A stretch of DNA of 64,000 nucleotides, taken from Xiphias gladius (Eukaryota > Chordata > Actinopteri > Istiophoriformes > Xiphiidae). The notes beneath the pieces were generated by a model that was not told the origin of the DNA, searched no databases, and saw nothing but the letters and a program-made list of their open reading frames with translations. Positions 12,711 to 38,466 of this stretch are shown piece by piece; the stretch's first letter is position 1; each line of letters starts with the position of its first letter. The DNA is taken from contig NC_053419.1 in NCBI RefSeq assembly GCF_016859285.1, positions 12,986,501 through 13,050,500 on the forward strand, read 5' to 3'. The position numbers and the translations under genes are program-made.

Positions 12711-15364
12711 TCACAAAATGACACATTTCTTCTTCCTCTTATAGTTCTTCTGTTTTCGGATGAAGGCCAACGCTTTTTTGGTGGCCTCTCTGAAAATGTC
12801 TTCCACGTTCTCCTGATACTTAGCCGAACACTCTAGGTAGAGCTGTGCATTCATCTGCTGCCGGGTTTCCTCACCCTGCATCCAAAACCAGCCCAACATT
12901 AACACCAAGAAGTGGACAGTATGACTGAGAGAAATGAAAAGGTGCTAAATGAAGAAAGATGTACATTTACAATAACTCAGTTATTGCACTGGAACTGTAG
13001 TACAGTTGAATGTGGTTGTGTGTTCTGGTTAGGGTGCTTCATCTTGCATATTGCAGTTTACATCCTGTTTTCACAGATCAGTAAATGTCTGCACACTTCT
13101 TCTTGTCTTACCTGCGTATAAGTGATGGGAGCCAGATTCATGGCCTTCAGTTTCCTTGCACACTCTTTATCCTTCCTGAGGTCAGTCTTGCAGCCAATCA
13201 GGATGACCGGTGTGTCCCGACAGAAGTGGTTCACCTCTGGGAACCACTGGGTTTAAAAAAAAAAAAAAAAAAAAAAATTAAAATGTCTCAAGCACTTGTT
13301 TAGGATACTATGATAATATGTCTGCTCTTTTTAACACAAGGATTCCATTCTTTGACAGCATTTCTCACACTGTAAGTACTGAGAAGAGAAAGTAACAACA
13401 CAGTATTGAGTCCTACCTGCATGCATGAGGTCAATGTCCATGACTGCATGAGTTAATCATAGCTAAAAGAATGCAGCCAACACACCCAACTCTAACAATC
13501 ATTTACAAACTGAATTTGAACAGAAAACCTGAAACTCCAGTTGAACAGTAAGATTGTTGCTTCTATTTAGCAACATGTGAAACTTGGCATGTCGTCAATG
13601 CACTGTAGATACTAGTACCTTTATCAGGACATTCTCAAAGCTGTTGGGGTTGGTCACGTCAAAGCAGACTAGGATCAAATTGGCCTCTTGGTATGAAAGC
13701 GGCCGTAGTCTGTCATAGTCATCCTGTCCTAAAAAAAAAAAAAAAAAAAAAGGTGTCATATGTGTTAGCTGATAAGTGTAGACACACACCCATAAATAAA
13801 AATGTATGCGTGTAAATGTGTCTGCTTTGGATGCACCAGCCTGAACATCAAGACTCGACATTTGTCACAAAGTTAGGGTAAATCTACAAAAACCACATCC
13901 TGGCTTCAGCTTCCTTTTCCGCTGATGTAAGGCCCCCTGCTGCATTTATACAAAAGATAAGTTGCCAACACACTCTGTCATGGCTTTTTCCTGAAAATGA
14001 AATGACTTTAAAAACTGTTCAGTTCACATAGGGACTTCATGTTTTATGTCCCTCAGAAATCCACGTTGTGAAATACATGTCAGCCTTGAGGTGACCTGGG
14101 TGTTGTTTCAATCCACACTGGTGCCAAATCAGTTCTTCAGTTTACGTACCACTAATACAAAGCTGCACCATTTTCGAAACCCTTTTGTGCCAGATGTAAA
14201 CACATTTTTTCTACAGAAACCTTGTTGTGGTTTATTTTGTTTAAACCCAATTAACTTCTGTAAGTACTTGACCCAAATGAATGACAGCAAAAAAGAACAA
14301 CATTTTTAAGTAAAATCGGCCAGTATTATATCGTTCACCTTAACAACTAACAAGCTGACTAGTGTTAACAAAAACTTTCTGTACCGTTTTCTCCATAACA
14401 GCTTGTTAGTAGTTCCTGATATGCAAACAGTTGATCTGTTCCTGAGAGATGATTTTGATGATGCTCTGAGGTTCACATTGACCTTTACCACTTCCGCCGT
14501 TTCTCTCGTTGTCAGAGCAGCAAGACAAAGACGGAAGGCGTACAGTGTTAGGATGCCTGAACCTTAATATCTTCAAAGATAAATACACTATAAAATAATT
14601 CCCTCCCCGACGATGACACCAGCACTGACCTTTGAGTCAATGTGTTTGCTCTTTTATCTGCGCAATGTTTCTACCATGTTCCATCCAGTGGACACAGTGT
14701 GTGGTCACTGAGCTCAGCCTGCTCAAAAACCCCGATGTCTTTTCACATAAGGTAAAATGCACTGCACTGAGACTTAAAGCTGATTCTCAGATGTTCAACA
14801 TGGAGGTGACTTTTGATTAAGAGGCTTACCTGCTGTGTCATACAGGTTGAGTTTTATCTCCTTTCCTCCGAGAGAGATAGTGGTGACATACTTTTCAAAC
14901 ACTGATGGCGCATATTTCTGTTTTAGACACACAAGAGAAAGATGTTGATTTTATGGTACAGCTATATTATGGCATATTCTTTCATATGTCACATTTCTGC
15001 CCCATTGAAGTTATATTCTTTAATTTGTAAACCCTGCAATGTGTGGAAATTCTCCTCACATTTTAGAGGTGTGCTAAATTAGGATTGGAAAAAAAAAGGG
15101 AGACCCATTCAAATTTCAACATTATTACAGTCTTTCACAGTTATGCTCAGAAGATCATATCTGTATTAACAAATTAATCTACAGTATTATGAGATTAGGT
15201 ACATTACATGACATTGAGGCTCCTCTTACCTCCGGAAAATCACCTTTAGCATAAACCATCAGAAGAGATGTTTTCCCGCAGCCTCCATCTCCAACGATCA
15301 CAATTTTAAGCTCTTCTCCCTTTTTTGCGGTACCATTACCAGCCCCAGCACCGTTTTGTGTCAT
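12711..15364 (-). CDS. rhof: Rho-related GTP-binding protein RhoF (Rif)
   Basis: Five coding exons on the minus strand: 15364-15230, 14917-14830, 13728-13619, 13246-13112 and 12875-12711, giving 210 aa against 211 for human RHOF. The P-loop GDGGCGKT is at about residues 25-32. Switch I reads YAPSVFEKY, with Ser where RhoA has Thr37; human RHOF also has Ser. Switch II is [13 protein letters not shown]. The base-recognition motif GCKTDLRKD is in exon 4 and the G5 motif ECSAK in exon 5. The protein ends in a polybasic KRKKK stretch followed by CVIL, a CAAX box whose final Leu predicts geranylgeranylation. RhoF drives filopodia formation through mDia formins at the plasma membrane (family knowledge). 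The acceptors of exons 3 and 4 are preceded by pure T runs on this strand, which are slippage-prone. Its position between tmem120b and setd1b matches human 12q24.31. Confidence 0.95.
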
Positions 15365-18150
15365 TTCGCCTCCAAACGGTCAAACAGGTGCCAGGCGGGA
15401 CGGGGCTGAAGATACTCCCTCCAGATTTAAGGTAAATACATGTCAAAGCCTGATGAATCTATATTTGGAAACGCTGAGATGATGTGCAGGCAGTGTCAGG
15501 AGAGAGGAACCGACAAGCCTCATGTTTTACCAGGTATCTCACTCTGTTCACCACTTCCTGTTCCTGTCACATTGAAGCAGTTTTCAATTTACCACCCACA
15601 CTTCTCTTGTGCCCTGTTACTGGTCTGCTCACTGAAGCAGCATCTCCGGGTATGAATAATGCAGCAGCTGAGTTGCACATGTGGAGAAGCTGAGTGTGGC
15701 TGCTCCCACTTCCTCTATTGCATGTGCTCGCCTTCTTCATTGTATGGGTGGGTACTCAATCTGAAGTACTGCCTCCAGTGTGAGAGGTATGCTGAGGGAT
15801 AAATCAGCGACTCATGTTGACATGGACAGTCGTCGCTACAGTAAGTTCGCCAGATTCTTAACTGTGAAGCCATCTGTGGCCTGGAGGTGCTGTAATGACT
15901 TGTGAACGGGCTGAAAGAGCGTCTTGTACCTCCATTAGAGCTTCTTACTTCTGTCAATTTGTTCTCTCAGAAACAAACACAGTCGAAACCTATACAGATA
16001 AAAGGCCTGCCCCTCTTCTTCCTCGTAGATGAAGTACAAATGATAACATGACCTGTAATAAACCAGCTACCTCACTCCTCTCTGATCCTTCAAATATACA
16101 ACACCTTTATGCATTATGTGTTGGGTTTCCAACCCCTTTTCACTGTTAGATGTGGATGTTTGAATCTTTATGGGATGCTCCTTTAAAGGTAATTCATTAA
16201 ATATCACTATACTATAGTATAGAATACAAGTATAGAATTTTAATTGATTAAATTTAATGAAATTTACTTAATTGATATTCTATACCACTTAATAGTGTCT
16301 GACCATGCAGTTGTTTTCAGATTAGATACAAATAACGGTATGTTACTTACAACTTAAGTGTTCCATTCATGTGAACATTTTGAAACCTCAGGGGTAGTTA
16401 CAAGTAAGACGTCTGTCATACTTCTCCATTCAGTCTGTGTGGCTGAACACGGTAGTGTCATCACATGCTGGGCGTCAGGACAGACTATTCTTTCCCGTCC
16501 CCGGGTGTAATGCACGGGCATGTCACCCAGCAGCAAACCCATTAAACGAGCAAAATAAAGTGACTGAGTTGGAGATAACATTCAGAGATACTGTATGTCA
16601 CATACCACTACACCCCTACAATACTGCAAGGTGTTTTTGAAAAGGGAGGCTGAAGGAGACTAGCTGCTTTAGGGCGTGACAGCTGATAAGCGGTGACATT
16701 AAGTGAGATTTCCCTTGTTTCTGTTCTCTAATTAGGAATTAATGTTACACATTAGGGTTAGATAGTAAGTCAGATCAACTCCAACTGGACACCGGTGAAG
16801 TTTTATAATTTCAGTTCTCTTGCCTTTGAACCACTACTGCTTATCAAATTGCCTCAATGCCAGAGAAATTCTATAGACCTTGTCTTATATGCAATAAAAT
16901 TTACTTTTGATATTAGGTTTGGGAATATGTTCCTGCCATGCTAATAATTACAAGTAGGTAGGTTTCAGTGGGTGCCAAGAGAGAGCAGATCTTAGACAAT
17001 GACTGTGCATAATCAGAATACACAAAAATGGTTTGGGGATTATTCTTGATTCAGTGTCTGGTCTGGAACATTTTCTCCGTCATTAAGGCAGCCAAAGTCA
17101 AACCAATTAAGGCTACAAAGTCAAATGTAAAGGTTAGATTTCAGTGGTCACTGGTGGGAAAGGATGCAGTTAGTTGGTGGGTAGGAGTGCAGAAAAATGT
17201 GAACAAGCTGTCCCTTTAAGAGGATAAGCTGAAACTGCCCTTTGCCTATTTTAAGAAAACACATGCAATCTTTCAAGTATTTTGCCCGAAAAAACATGCA
17301 CATATTGAGGTAACTAAAGGAGAATTTCACCTCCTACAGCCATGTCATCCTGCAGTGTGAACTATGTTCACTGTGTATTTTATTGTAGTATGCATTTAAT
17401 GCCATGACAGGCTAAAATACTATTTTAAATATAGGCCTAAAATCATTTAAAGTCCATCAAAAAATACAGCAATCTGCATCCGTTGCCACAAAAACAAAAC
17501 ATAAAAATGAGTGTATAGAATGAGTCTATTTATTTAAGCATCTCAAAAAAACAGACAGGTGATAGTATTACCAAGTAAAAGAGACTAAATCACAAGTCAT
17601 ACTGTGGAATTTTACACTAATAATACACTAACATGCAAATATTCAAGAGCTACAAAGAAGAGAAGCTAATGTTTTAAATGAAACAAATACAGTACCACCA
17701 ATCTGCATGAAAAATCCTTGAATAAGCGAGTGTACCCATAAATAATAATAATAAAAATTGGAAAAAAAAAAAAAAAAAAACACACAAAGCGCCGACGTTT
17801 CCTGATTTGATTCAGTGAACGATCCGTAAGAATAAAAGGCTGGTCATACAAAGACTGACAGAGAGAAAGTGCATGTAGCAGTTAGTCTGCCTGCCTGGTT
17901 TTTCTGACTCCAGAGAAACAGCCATACACCGCTCTAATGTGCCCCATATGCTTTTACAATACGGTACTGTGTAGCACAAACTATGAAAAATGCCTGTATA
18001 ATTCCTAGATAATCATTTTAAAAAATGAGTGCTTGTTTGACTCACAAGGTGAAACTGGCAGTCCACCATTTGAATAACCCTATAAAGGATATTAAATTGT
18101 CCTGTAGGTGTACAAAATATCCATACATGTAAAGCCCCTTTTCATCAATT
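15365..18150. other. Intergenic spacer upstream of rhof
   Basis: About 2.8 kb upstream of the rhof start codon. The proximal part presumably holds the rhof 5' UTR and promoter, but I cannot place a start site. AT-rich partly self-complementary sequence lies near 16195-16290. A 20-bp A-run is at about 17761-17780. No gene or RNA was recognised. Confidence 0.35.
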
Positions 18151-18725
18151 AATAAACAAAGAACAATTGTCAAAAATAGTTTTTCGTCGTGCAGAGAGAC
18201 AGCTGTCCTGCAGAAGAGAGGCCAGTCCTCTGTGTGGAATATTCCAGTCTGTCAGCGGCGCGCAAAGCTGAATGGCGCAACCCACAGGGGAGGGTTTTTT
18301 TTTTTTTTTTTTTTCTCCACAAAAGCTTACACATAACCTGATTAACGGATTTGAACACCCCCCCCCCCCACAAAAAAAGTCAAATGTTCACCTTTGTAAC
18401 ACAAATAGAATCTTCAAATTTTTGATCTACATTGCGCTGGGGATGTGGTCTCATAACAAGGGTCAGAGAGACGGGGAACGGTGCTATAAGCCTCGTGACT
18501 TGCAAATGGAGGAATGCGCGCACTCGGCGGCCGGAGCTAGGGGTGGATGTCAAGGGGGGAAAAAAATTACAGGCCTCTGCCACGCCGCCTACGATTTTCT
18601 GTGTCCTGAAACGCACTGTGCACACGGTCACACACCATAACAGAGTGCGTCGCCTAGGCACGATGAAGTGGTACACCTGAGACCCCTATTTTTTTTTTTT
18701 TTTAACGTACGCGAAATAACCCCCC

Positions 18726-18761
<36 letters not shown>

Positions 18762-19110
18762 ATTTTCAGCTCCTTCGCCGAGCAAACGGTAGCATCGTAT
18801 CTTGTTTGTTTCGTATTGTCTGGTCTGCAGCACTTGAAACACTCGATGACGGTGATCCACCGGTCTTTGTCTCGAGCCAGAGAGGGAGCAGACGCGGAAG
18901 CCCGAAGCACCCCCCGGTGCTATTTTCACCCAGATACAAAGCCGCTGGGGCTGCTGCAGGATTCCTGTTGACCTTATATGGCAGTGTGGGGGTGCCGCAA
19001 CACGCTCCAGCTCTCATGGCAACCGTCCAGAGCTCTCGGATTACTGCCGTTGCCAGGGCGAGTCAGCCCAGCAACCGACAGCCTGAATGCGTTTAGTATA
19101 GTTTCCTTCC
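18151..19110. promoter_or_regulatory. CpG-rich block with CArG and X-box-like motifs
   Basis: This block is visibly richer in C, G and CpG than its AT-rich surroundings. It contains a perfect SRF CArG box, CCTTATATGG, at 18972-18981. Within the next 110 bp are RFX-type half-sites GGCAAC, GTTGCC and AGCAAC. It lies about 3.6 kb upstream of rhof and about 2-3 kb upstream of the setd1b duplication, so it could be a distal promoter or enhancer for either gene, or the start of an unannotated transcript. Open frames here (for example 18668-19096) are low-complexity and not called. Confidence 0.35.
18729..18758 (+). repeat. (AC)n microsatellite
   Basis: About fifteen AC units directly follow a run of eight C at 18721-18728. 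Other simple tracts lie nearby: T at about 18297-18314, C at about 18358-18370 and T at about 18689-18703. Confidence 0.9.
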
Positions 19111-20981
19111 TCATACGCAATGTCGACTGTTTTTTTTTTCTTCTTTTTTTTTAAACTACTTGTAAAACATACACCCCTTCGAGAAAAATTACCTCTGTAT
19201 CGGTTGGTGTAAAGACTTTCTGGTGAATCTTTGAGAATCACAGAGAAATGTCCTCGGAAAAAAAACTCTCTCTCCCCGAGTGAATGAGCCTCACCCAGTT
19301 ATGGCGCAGCAACATTTTACAGCACAGTGCTCTCCTTTGTCTGTAAAGAAGCCATTTTGAAACAGGGATCAGCAGAGAAACCATTGAACAAGTGTAGCCT
19401 ACATGCCACCAAAAGGTGTCTTCGGACAAAGGGAAGCAGTGAAATATACAAGATTTCTCCCTATAAGATTACTTTTGCTCGTTTAAGACTTGGATTACAT
19501 GTTTTGAATACTAACTGTAAGTTTACAATATCATTAAAAAATATTGGTAACAGATTTTTTTAAACAAAAGTCAATATAGTTTTGTTGATAACGTTTTAAT
19601 CACGATTTATTATTGTTTATGTTGTCTGTCCTTTTTGAGAATACTTACATGTAGACATACAAACTGGCAAAATGACGTGAAATAGCTCAAAATCCATTAC
19701 CTTTCAAAACAACATTTCCTTGTGGTTTAATAAGATGTAGCTCAGTTAGAAATGTCGAAAAGGAAGAGGTTATACTTGACTGCAATCCTGTCTTCAAGGA
19801 GAGAGAGGAGATGGTTTGCATATTGCCCACACAGATGATGCTTGAAGATGCATATTCGCTGGCAGAGAGGCAATGCATACCACTGATCAAAAACTTTTCA
19901 AAACAGCTCTATCTTCCCTGCTAATGGATTCCTTCCTTTTCAGGAGACGCTATCCCACCCCTTATTAATGCCATTATTAGAGGATCCGAAGATGGAGCTG
20001 AAAACATTCCTCCTGCCCCTGCGTTTAGGCCTGTTAACTGCATTTCACCAAAGTGTTGAGGTAAATATTTTCACCACGAGAGTTTTCCCTCCATCTGTTT
20101 CCTCTTAGGCTTGACAGTCTATTTTTTTTTTTTTCGACCGTCGTAGAAACGGTAAAAAGGCTACCTGACTGGGCTTCTATAGACATTTAAATATGCCCTT
20201 GAGGCAAGGTCAAGCCGACGTTTACACTTCGGACGCATTCGGTTCTTAAATGCCAAATGGCAAGCACAAACCTAATCGTGCTTGAAGTCGTCTCCCCCAA
20301 GTTGTAGGTAGGGCACAACACAAGTCATCAGGGCGTTAAGCGTTGCTGTTGTGAGAGGAAAGTGTTTAAAGTCATTAATCATAGCAAAGGGATTATCAAT
20401 CAAGTCAAAATTGCAGGCAGCACAGTAAACTATTTTGCAAAAGGGCCATTAGTTATCCATGGCCTGCTTTCTGTCTTTTGAGGAGCAGTGGTATATAATC
20501 TGGACTGTAGGCTGTATATTTATGTGTCAGCATGCCAGTGAATATATTGAATAAAGTTGGCTGTTACAAATGTTACAATTTCTATGTGATCAAATTGATG
20601 ATAGCTCAATAGGTAAATTGACAGAACATACTTTTAATAACAGTAACTGCATGCCTCACAATTTACATTACTAAATTATCAAAACTTTAAAATTATTATA
20701 AAAGAGTTGAACTTACTCATTGCTACTCATATCCTACAAGGCCATAAGTGCAATACCAACAATCAGGCATTACACATTTTGTCACTTTCACTGTGTTTTT
20801 TTTTCTCTAATTTAACATCTCCAAAACCATAAAGCTGTTTATTCACAACATTTGGTTTCTTTTCACTTAAGAAATATAAATACTATTATATGGGTGTGCC
20901 ATGACCTAGTTAAGACAAAGATGGATTCCAGGCAGAGGAAAAAAGGCTCAAAATGTCACAGGGTATTACATCCAGTACATT
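19111..20981. other. Intergenic spacer upstream of the setd1b duplication
   Basis: About 1.9 kb of single-copy AT-rich DNA left of the duplicated segment. No gene, RNA or named repeat was recognised; open frames are short and without motifs. Confidence 0.4.
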
Positions 20982-21324
20982 CTCTTCCTTCTTCTCAATC
21001 CTTTAAAAGGAGGAATCATAGTTTTATCATAGTCCATGAGAGATGAGGAAATCAAGTGTAAGATCCCTTTTGGAACAAAGGAAACCCATATAGGCCATTG
21101 AGTCCTGTTTTTAGGAAAATGGCTGCCGAGAGCGCTCGGCCCCCTCTCTCTGCTCTCTGTTGAAGGACTCCTGAGCCGTGCCTCTAATAGCAGACAGCTC
21201 CTCTGCTGCTGCGCTCTGATTGGTCCGCCGAGCCGCCGCTGTTAACCAGCCAATTGCCCGAGCACTGCAAAACACTAGGCAATGTCAAACAAAACCCACT
21301 TTATTCGACAGTATACAGTTCTTC

Positions 21325-21356
<32 letters not shown>

Positions 21357-22910
21357 AAATTGGAAATGAGAAAGGCATAATGGTTTAAAATGATATGATT
21401 AAAAAGCTCCGCAGTTGTATGTTAAAAAAAAAAAAAAAAACGATCTACACAACGGGCTGGCACTAGTTTGTTGGAGTGGATTAGACTAACTGACAGAGAA
21501 AGACATGTAACGGAGCAAACCGCCGCATTCCAACGGCTATTAACGTTAGTCTGACTGCTTAATTCGAATCCTAACAACCGAGCTTCGTGTTAAAATCTCA
21601 CTCCTCCGTTAGACCTTTCACATTAAAAGCCAACCGTCGGCGACTAGCTCCACAGCAGCGGAACCCCCGTTCGTTTCTTTTCGTTTTCAGATAGTCGTGA
21701 ACGGCCGTAGGTCTGTACACAAAAACCTGCGACCAAATAATTTTATTAGCCTTCAGGGGGATATTGCCCCCTGTGTCTATCCTGTGTTTGCCATTTGGGT
21801 AAATGAAGCTGGCAGATTCAACACAAAAATGACTGCGAGCTTTAGCGAAACGTGCCTGTTAAAAGGAACCTACGATAATGTGATATATGCATAAGAGGTT
21901 GCTAATTGAGTCGCCTAAACCTCTATGTTTTTTAAACGCGTCAACAATATCATTAAATGACCGGCGGAGAGAGAAATAAGTTTGGAGCGAAAGTGCGACT
22001 AGCATCGGCGGTGGGCAAGCCTAGCGGTGTATTGTAGGAGAGACAGGAGCCACAGACCAGAAGCAAACAATATGCACTGGCTCTCGCGGAAAAAGAAGCA
22101 GTATTCTTCAAGCTAAATCATGTAATGTAAGCTGCGAAAGGAAAGCGATTTCGTCTTTTCATCAGTTAAAGAAAAACCACTCGATCGGACGAACCATGTC
22201 CAAGCCAGGGGAGAGAAACAGATTGAACGAAGACCATGGCAGAAAGCAGAGTTCAAGTAAGCTTGTTCTTTTTTTCCTCTTTCTCCAGCCCTCCTAATGC
22301 CTGTTTTCCGTGACTGGGATATACGCTAGATCCCGTTTTCGCTCTCACTTGGGTTACCCCTACCACCAAAGTCATGCATCTGTGGCGTTTGGCTGTTTTA
22401 AAGTGTTGGGGGCTGGTAACGGGACCATGTTTAGCGTTGCCTCACGATAGCTCTTTTTCTCCTTGTCGCTGCCTGTCGTTTCAGGTTTGGCGAACGGCAT
22501 GGACAGTCATCCCGTCTGCGGCTCGGCGGAGAAGCGGAGTCACCACTGGAGAAGTTACAAGTTGATTATCGACCCGGCGCTGAAGAAGGGATCACACAAA
22601 CTGTATCGCTACGATGGACAGACTTTCAGCATGCCCGTAAGTGGACCGCCTTTGACGCGGCGAAACGGCTACAATGGTAACCGAGTAGCCGACCTCCATG
22701 ATAGGTTACAATGTGGCTGTGTTGCCGTGGCCGGCCACAGGCATGTTCCAGCATCCTAAACGGCGTGTCGGAGGTGTTCGTTTATATCAAACAAAGCGTT
22801 TCGGGATGTCGGGACTACTTTGCAACAAGTTAGTGGCGTGTGAAGTTGTGAATGGGATGGATAACAGCATTGTGACCCCCCCCCCCCCTTCCCTCCTCTT
22901 CCTTCTTCTC
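20982..22910 (+). repeat. Tandem duplication, copy 1 (setd1b promoter, exons 1-2)
   Basis: The segment from about 20997 to 22910 is repeated at 22911-24817. Both copies hold about 1.2 kb of upstream DNA with CCAAT-type motifs (GATTGGTCC, CCAATTG), a YY1-like AAAATGGCTGCCG (21117-21129), exon 1 and exon 2, and part of intron 2. A 15-bp string CTCTTCCTTCTTCTC occurs at the left edge (20982-20996), at the junction (22896-22910) and at the right edge (24803-24817). This is the signature of a duplication mediated by microhomology. Copies differ by a handful of substitutions and small indels, mainly in A, C and AT runs. Confidence 0.93.
22196..22636 (+). CDS. setd1b: Duplicate setd1b exon 1 and exon 2 (distal copy)
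   Basis: Exon 1 copy (22196-22256, donor CAA/GTAAGC) and exon 2 copy (22485-22636, acceptor TTTCAG, donor CCC/GTAAGT) encode the same 71 residues as the proximal copy. They start [20 protein letters not shown] and include [17 protein letters not shown]. Exon 1 contributes 61 nt and exon 2 152 nt. Splicing exon 2 of this copy to exon 2 of the next would shift the frame and reach a stop about 25 codons later. Exon 1 of this copy joined to either exon 2 copy, then to exon 3, restores the normal protein. It is therefore an alternative start cassette with an identical product, if it is real and used. Confidence 0.85.
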
Positions 22911-24106
22911 AATCCTTTAAAAGGAGGAATCATAGTTTTATCATAGTCCATGAGAGATGAGGAAATCAAGTGTAAGATCCCTTTTGGAACAAAGGAAACC
23001 CATATAGGCCATTGAGTCCTGTTTTTAGGAAAATGGCTGCCGAGAGCGCTCGGCCCCTCTCTCTGCTCTCTGTTGAAGGACTCCTGAGCCGTGCCTCTAA
23101 TAGCAGACAGCTCCTCTGCTGCTGCGCTCTGATTGGTCCGCCGAGCCGCCGCTGTTAACCAGCCAATTGCCCGAGCACTGCAAAACACTAGGCAATGTCA
23201 AACAAAACCCACTTTATTCGACAGTATACAGTTCTTCAAAAAAAAAAAAAAAATATATATATATATAAAATTGGAAATGAGAAAGGCATAATGGTGGTTA
23301 AAATGATATGATTAAAAGCTCCGCAGTATGTTTTAAAAAAAAAAAAAAAAACGATCTACACAACGGGCTGGCACTAGTTTGTTGGAGTGGATTAGACTAA
23401 CTGACAGAGAAAGACATGTAACGGAGCAAACCGCCGCATTCCAACGGCTATTAACGTTAGTCTGACTGCTTAATTCGAATCCTAACAACCGAGCTTCGTG
23501 TTAAAATCTCACTCCTCCGTTAGACCTTTCACATTAAAAGCCAACCGTCGGCGACTAGCTCCACAGCAGCGGAACCCCCGTTCGTTTCTTTTCGTTTTCA
23601 GATAGTCGTGAACGGCCGTAGGTCTGTACACAAAAACCTGCGACCAAATAATTTTATTAGCCTTCAGGGGGATATTGCCCCCTGTGTCTATCCTGTGTTT
23701 GCCATTTGGGTAAATGAAGCTGGCAGATTCAACACAAAAATGACTGCGAGCTTTAGCGAAACGTGCCTGTTAAAATGAACCTACGATAATGTGATATATG
23801 CATAAGAGGTTGCTAATTGAGTCGCCTTAACCTCTATGTTTTTTAAACGCGTCAACAATATCCTTAAATGACCGGCGGAGAGAGAAATAAGTTTGCAGCG
23901 AAAGTGCGACTAGCATCGGCGGTGGGCAAGCCTAGCGGTGTATTGTAGGAGAGACAGGAGCCACAGACCAGAAGCAAACAATATGCACTGGCTCTCGCGG
24001 AAAAAGAAGCAGTATTCTTCAAGCTAAATCATGTAATGTAAGCTGCGAAAGGAAAGCGATTTCGTCTTTTCATCAGTTAAAGAAAAACCACTCGATCGGA
24101 CGAACC

Positions 24107-37491
<13,385 letters not shown>

Positions 37492-38435
37492 CATCTGGTC
37501 GAAGTCATAAGGTTGTCCTATAGGGTGTAACAGCGCTTTCCATAAACTTTTCGTCAAGTTTCCTGGACACACACAGACTCATCGCCAACGCCCCGCACGA
37601 GGAGGAACCGAAGAAGGGAAGGTTTTATCTGGGAGTGAGGAGAAGAAACCTGCAAGTCGTCTGGATAGTGTTTGAGCTACCTGTACGGCACTCTTCACAT
37701 ATTTAACTCTAGATTGTTTACGATTTATGGTGCTCTTGAAATGAAAAATGCATAGTTTTTTATGTATGCCAATGACCCAGAATTTACAAAACACTTGACT
37801 TGCTGGTGCAGAATCCCCCCCCCCCCCCCCCAAACGCTGGACAGTATTTCAGCATGGCTCCTTCCACATCGAGTCCTGGTTTTATACAGTTTTACACTTT
37901 TTCTCTCATTTGTCTCATAAGCTTTACATACACCACACGTGAAACAAAAAAAAAACAAAAAAAAAACACAGACTCACATGATCAGCTGCTTACTAACACT
38001 GATGAGACGCACAAGCCCACCAGGAAAACACCTCTCTGTGGGAGAAGGCATGGTCGCCACCCGAGCAGATGGCAGATGGCACTGTTTCCATCCAGCAGCC
38101 GGCGGGAGGACGACGGAGCGTCACGGCCCGCCACGGACTGAAACGCGGCTTTCTTGCTCCTACCTCCTCTGCACCAGTTTTCTTGGAAGTTAATCGAACT
38201 AATGAAAAATTCAAGCAACAAAGATGGTTAAGTCCTGCCACAAAATCTGGAAATTTTGGAAATCGCACCTGCTTTCACCAGCCAATCATGGATCGTGCTG
38301 CTTCCTATTAGTTTATGCAAACGTTAAAGATGACGTGCAAAATTTGTATTAATGATATTCCAGTGTTTTCCAGTTTTGTCTAGGTAGTTTTCTTCTTGCT
38401 TGTATCTTTCAAAGACACTATATTTGTGAGTGATT

Positions 38436-38466
<31 letters not shown>

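Noticed and set aside
18668-19096. 142-aa open frame in the CpG-rich block
   Set aside because: It begins in poly-T and AC-repeat sequence and has no recognisable motif or splice pattern.
22374-22565. 63-aa frame starting MHLWRLAV, present in both duplicated copies
   Set aside because: It is intron 1 plus exon 2 of setd1b in the wrong frame. The correct frame across the splice gives the conserved SETD1B N-terminus.
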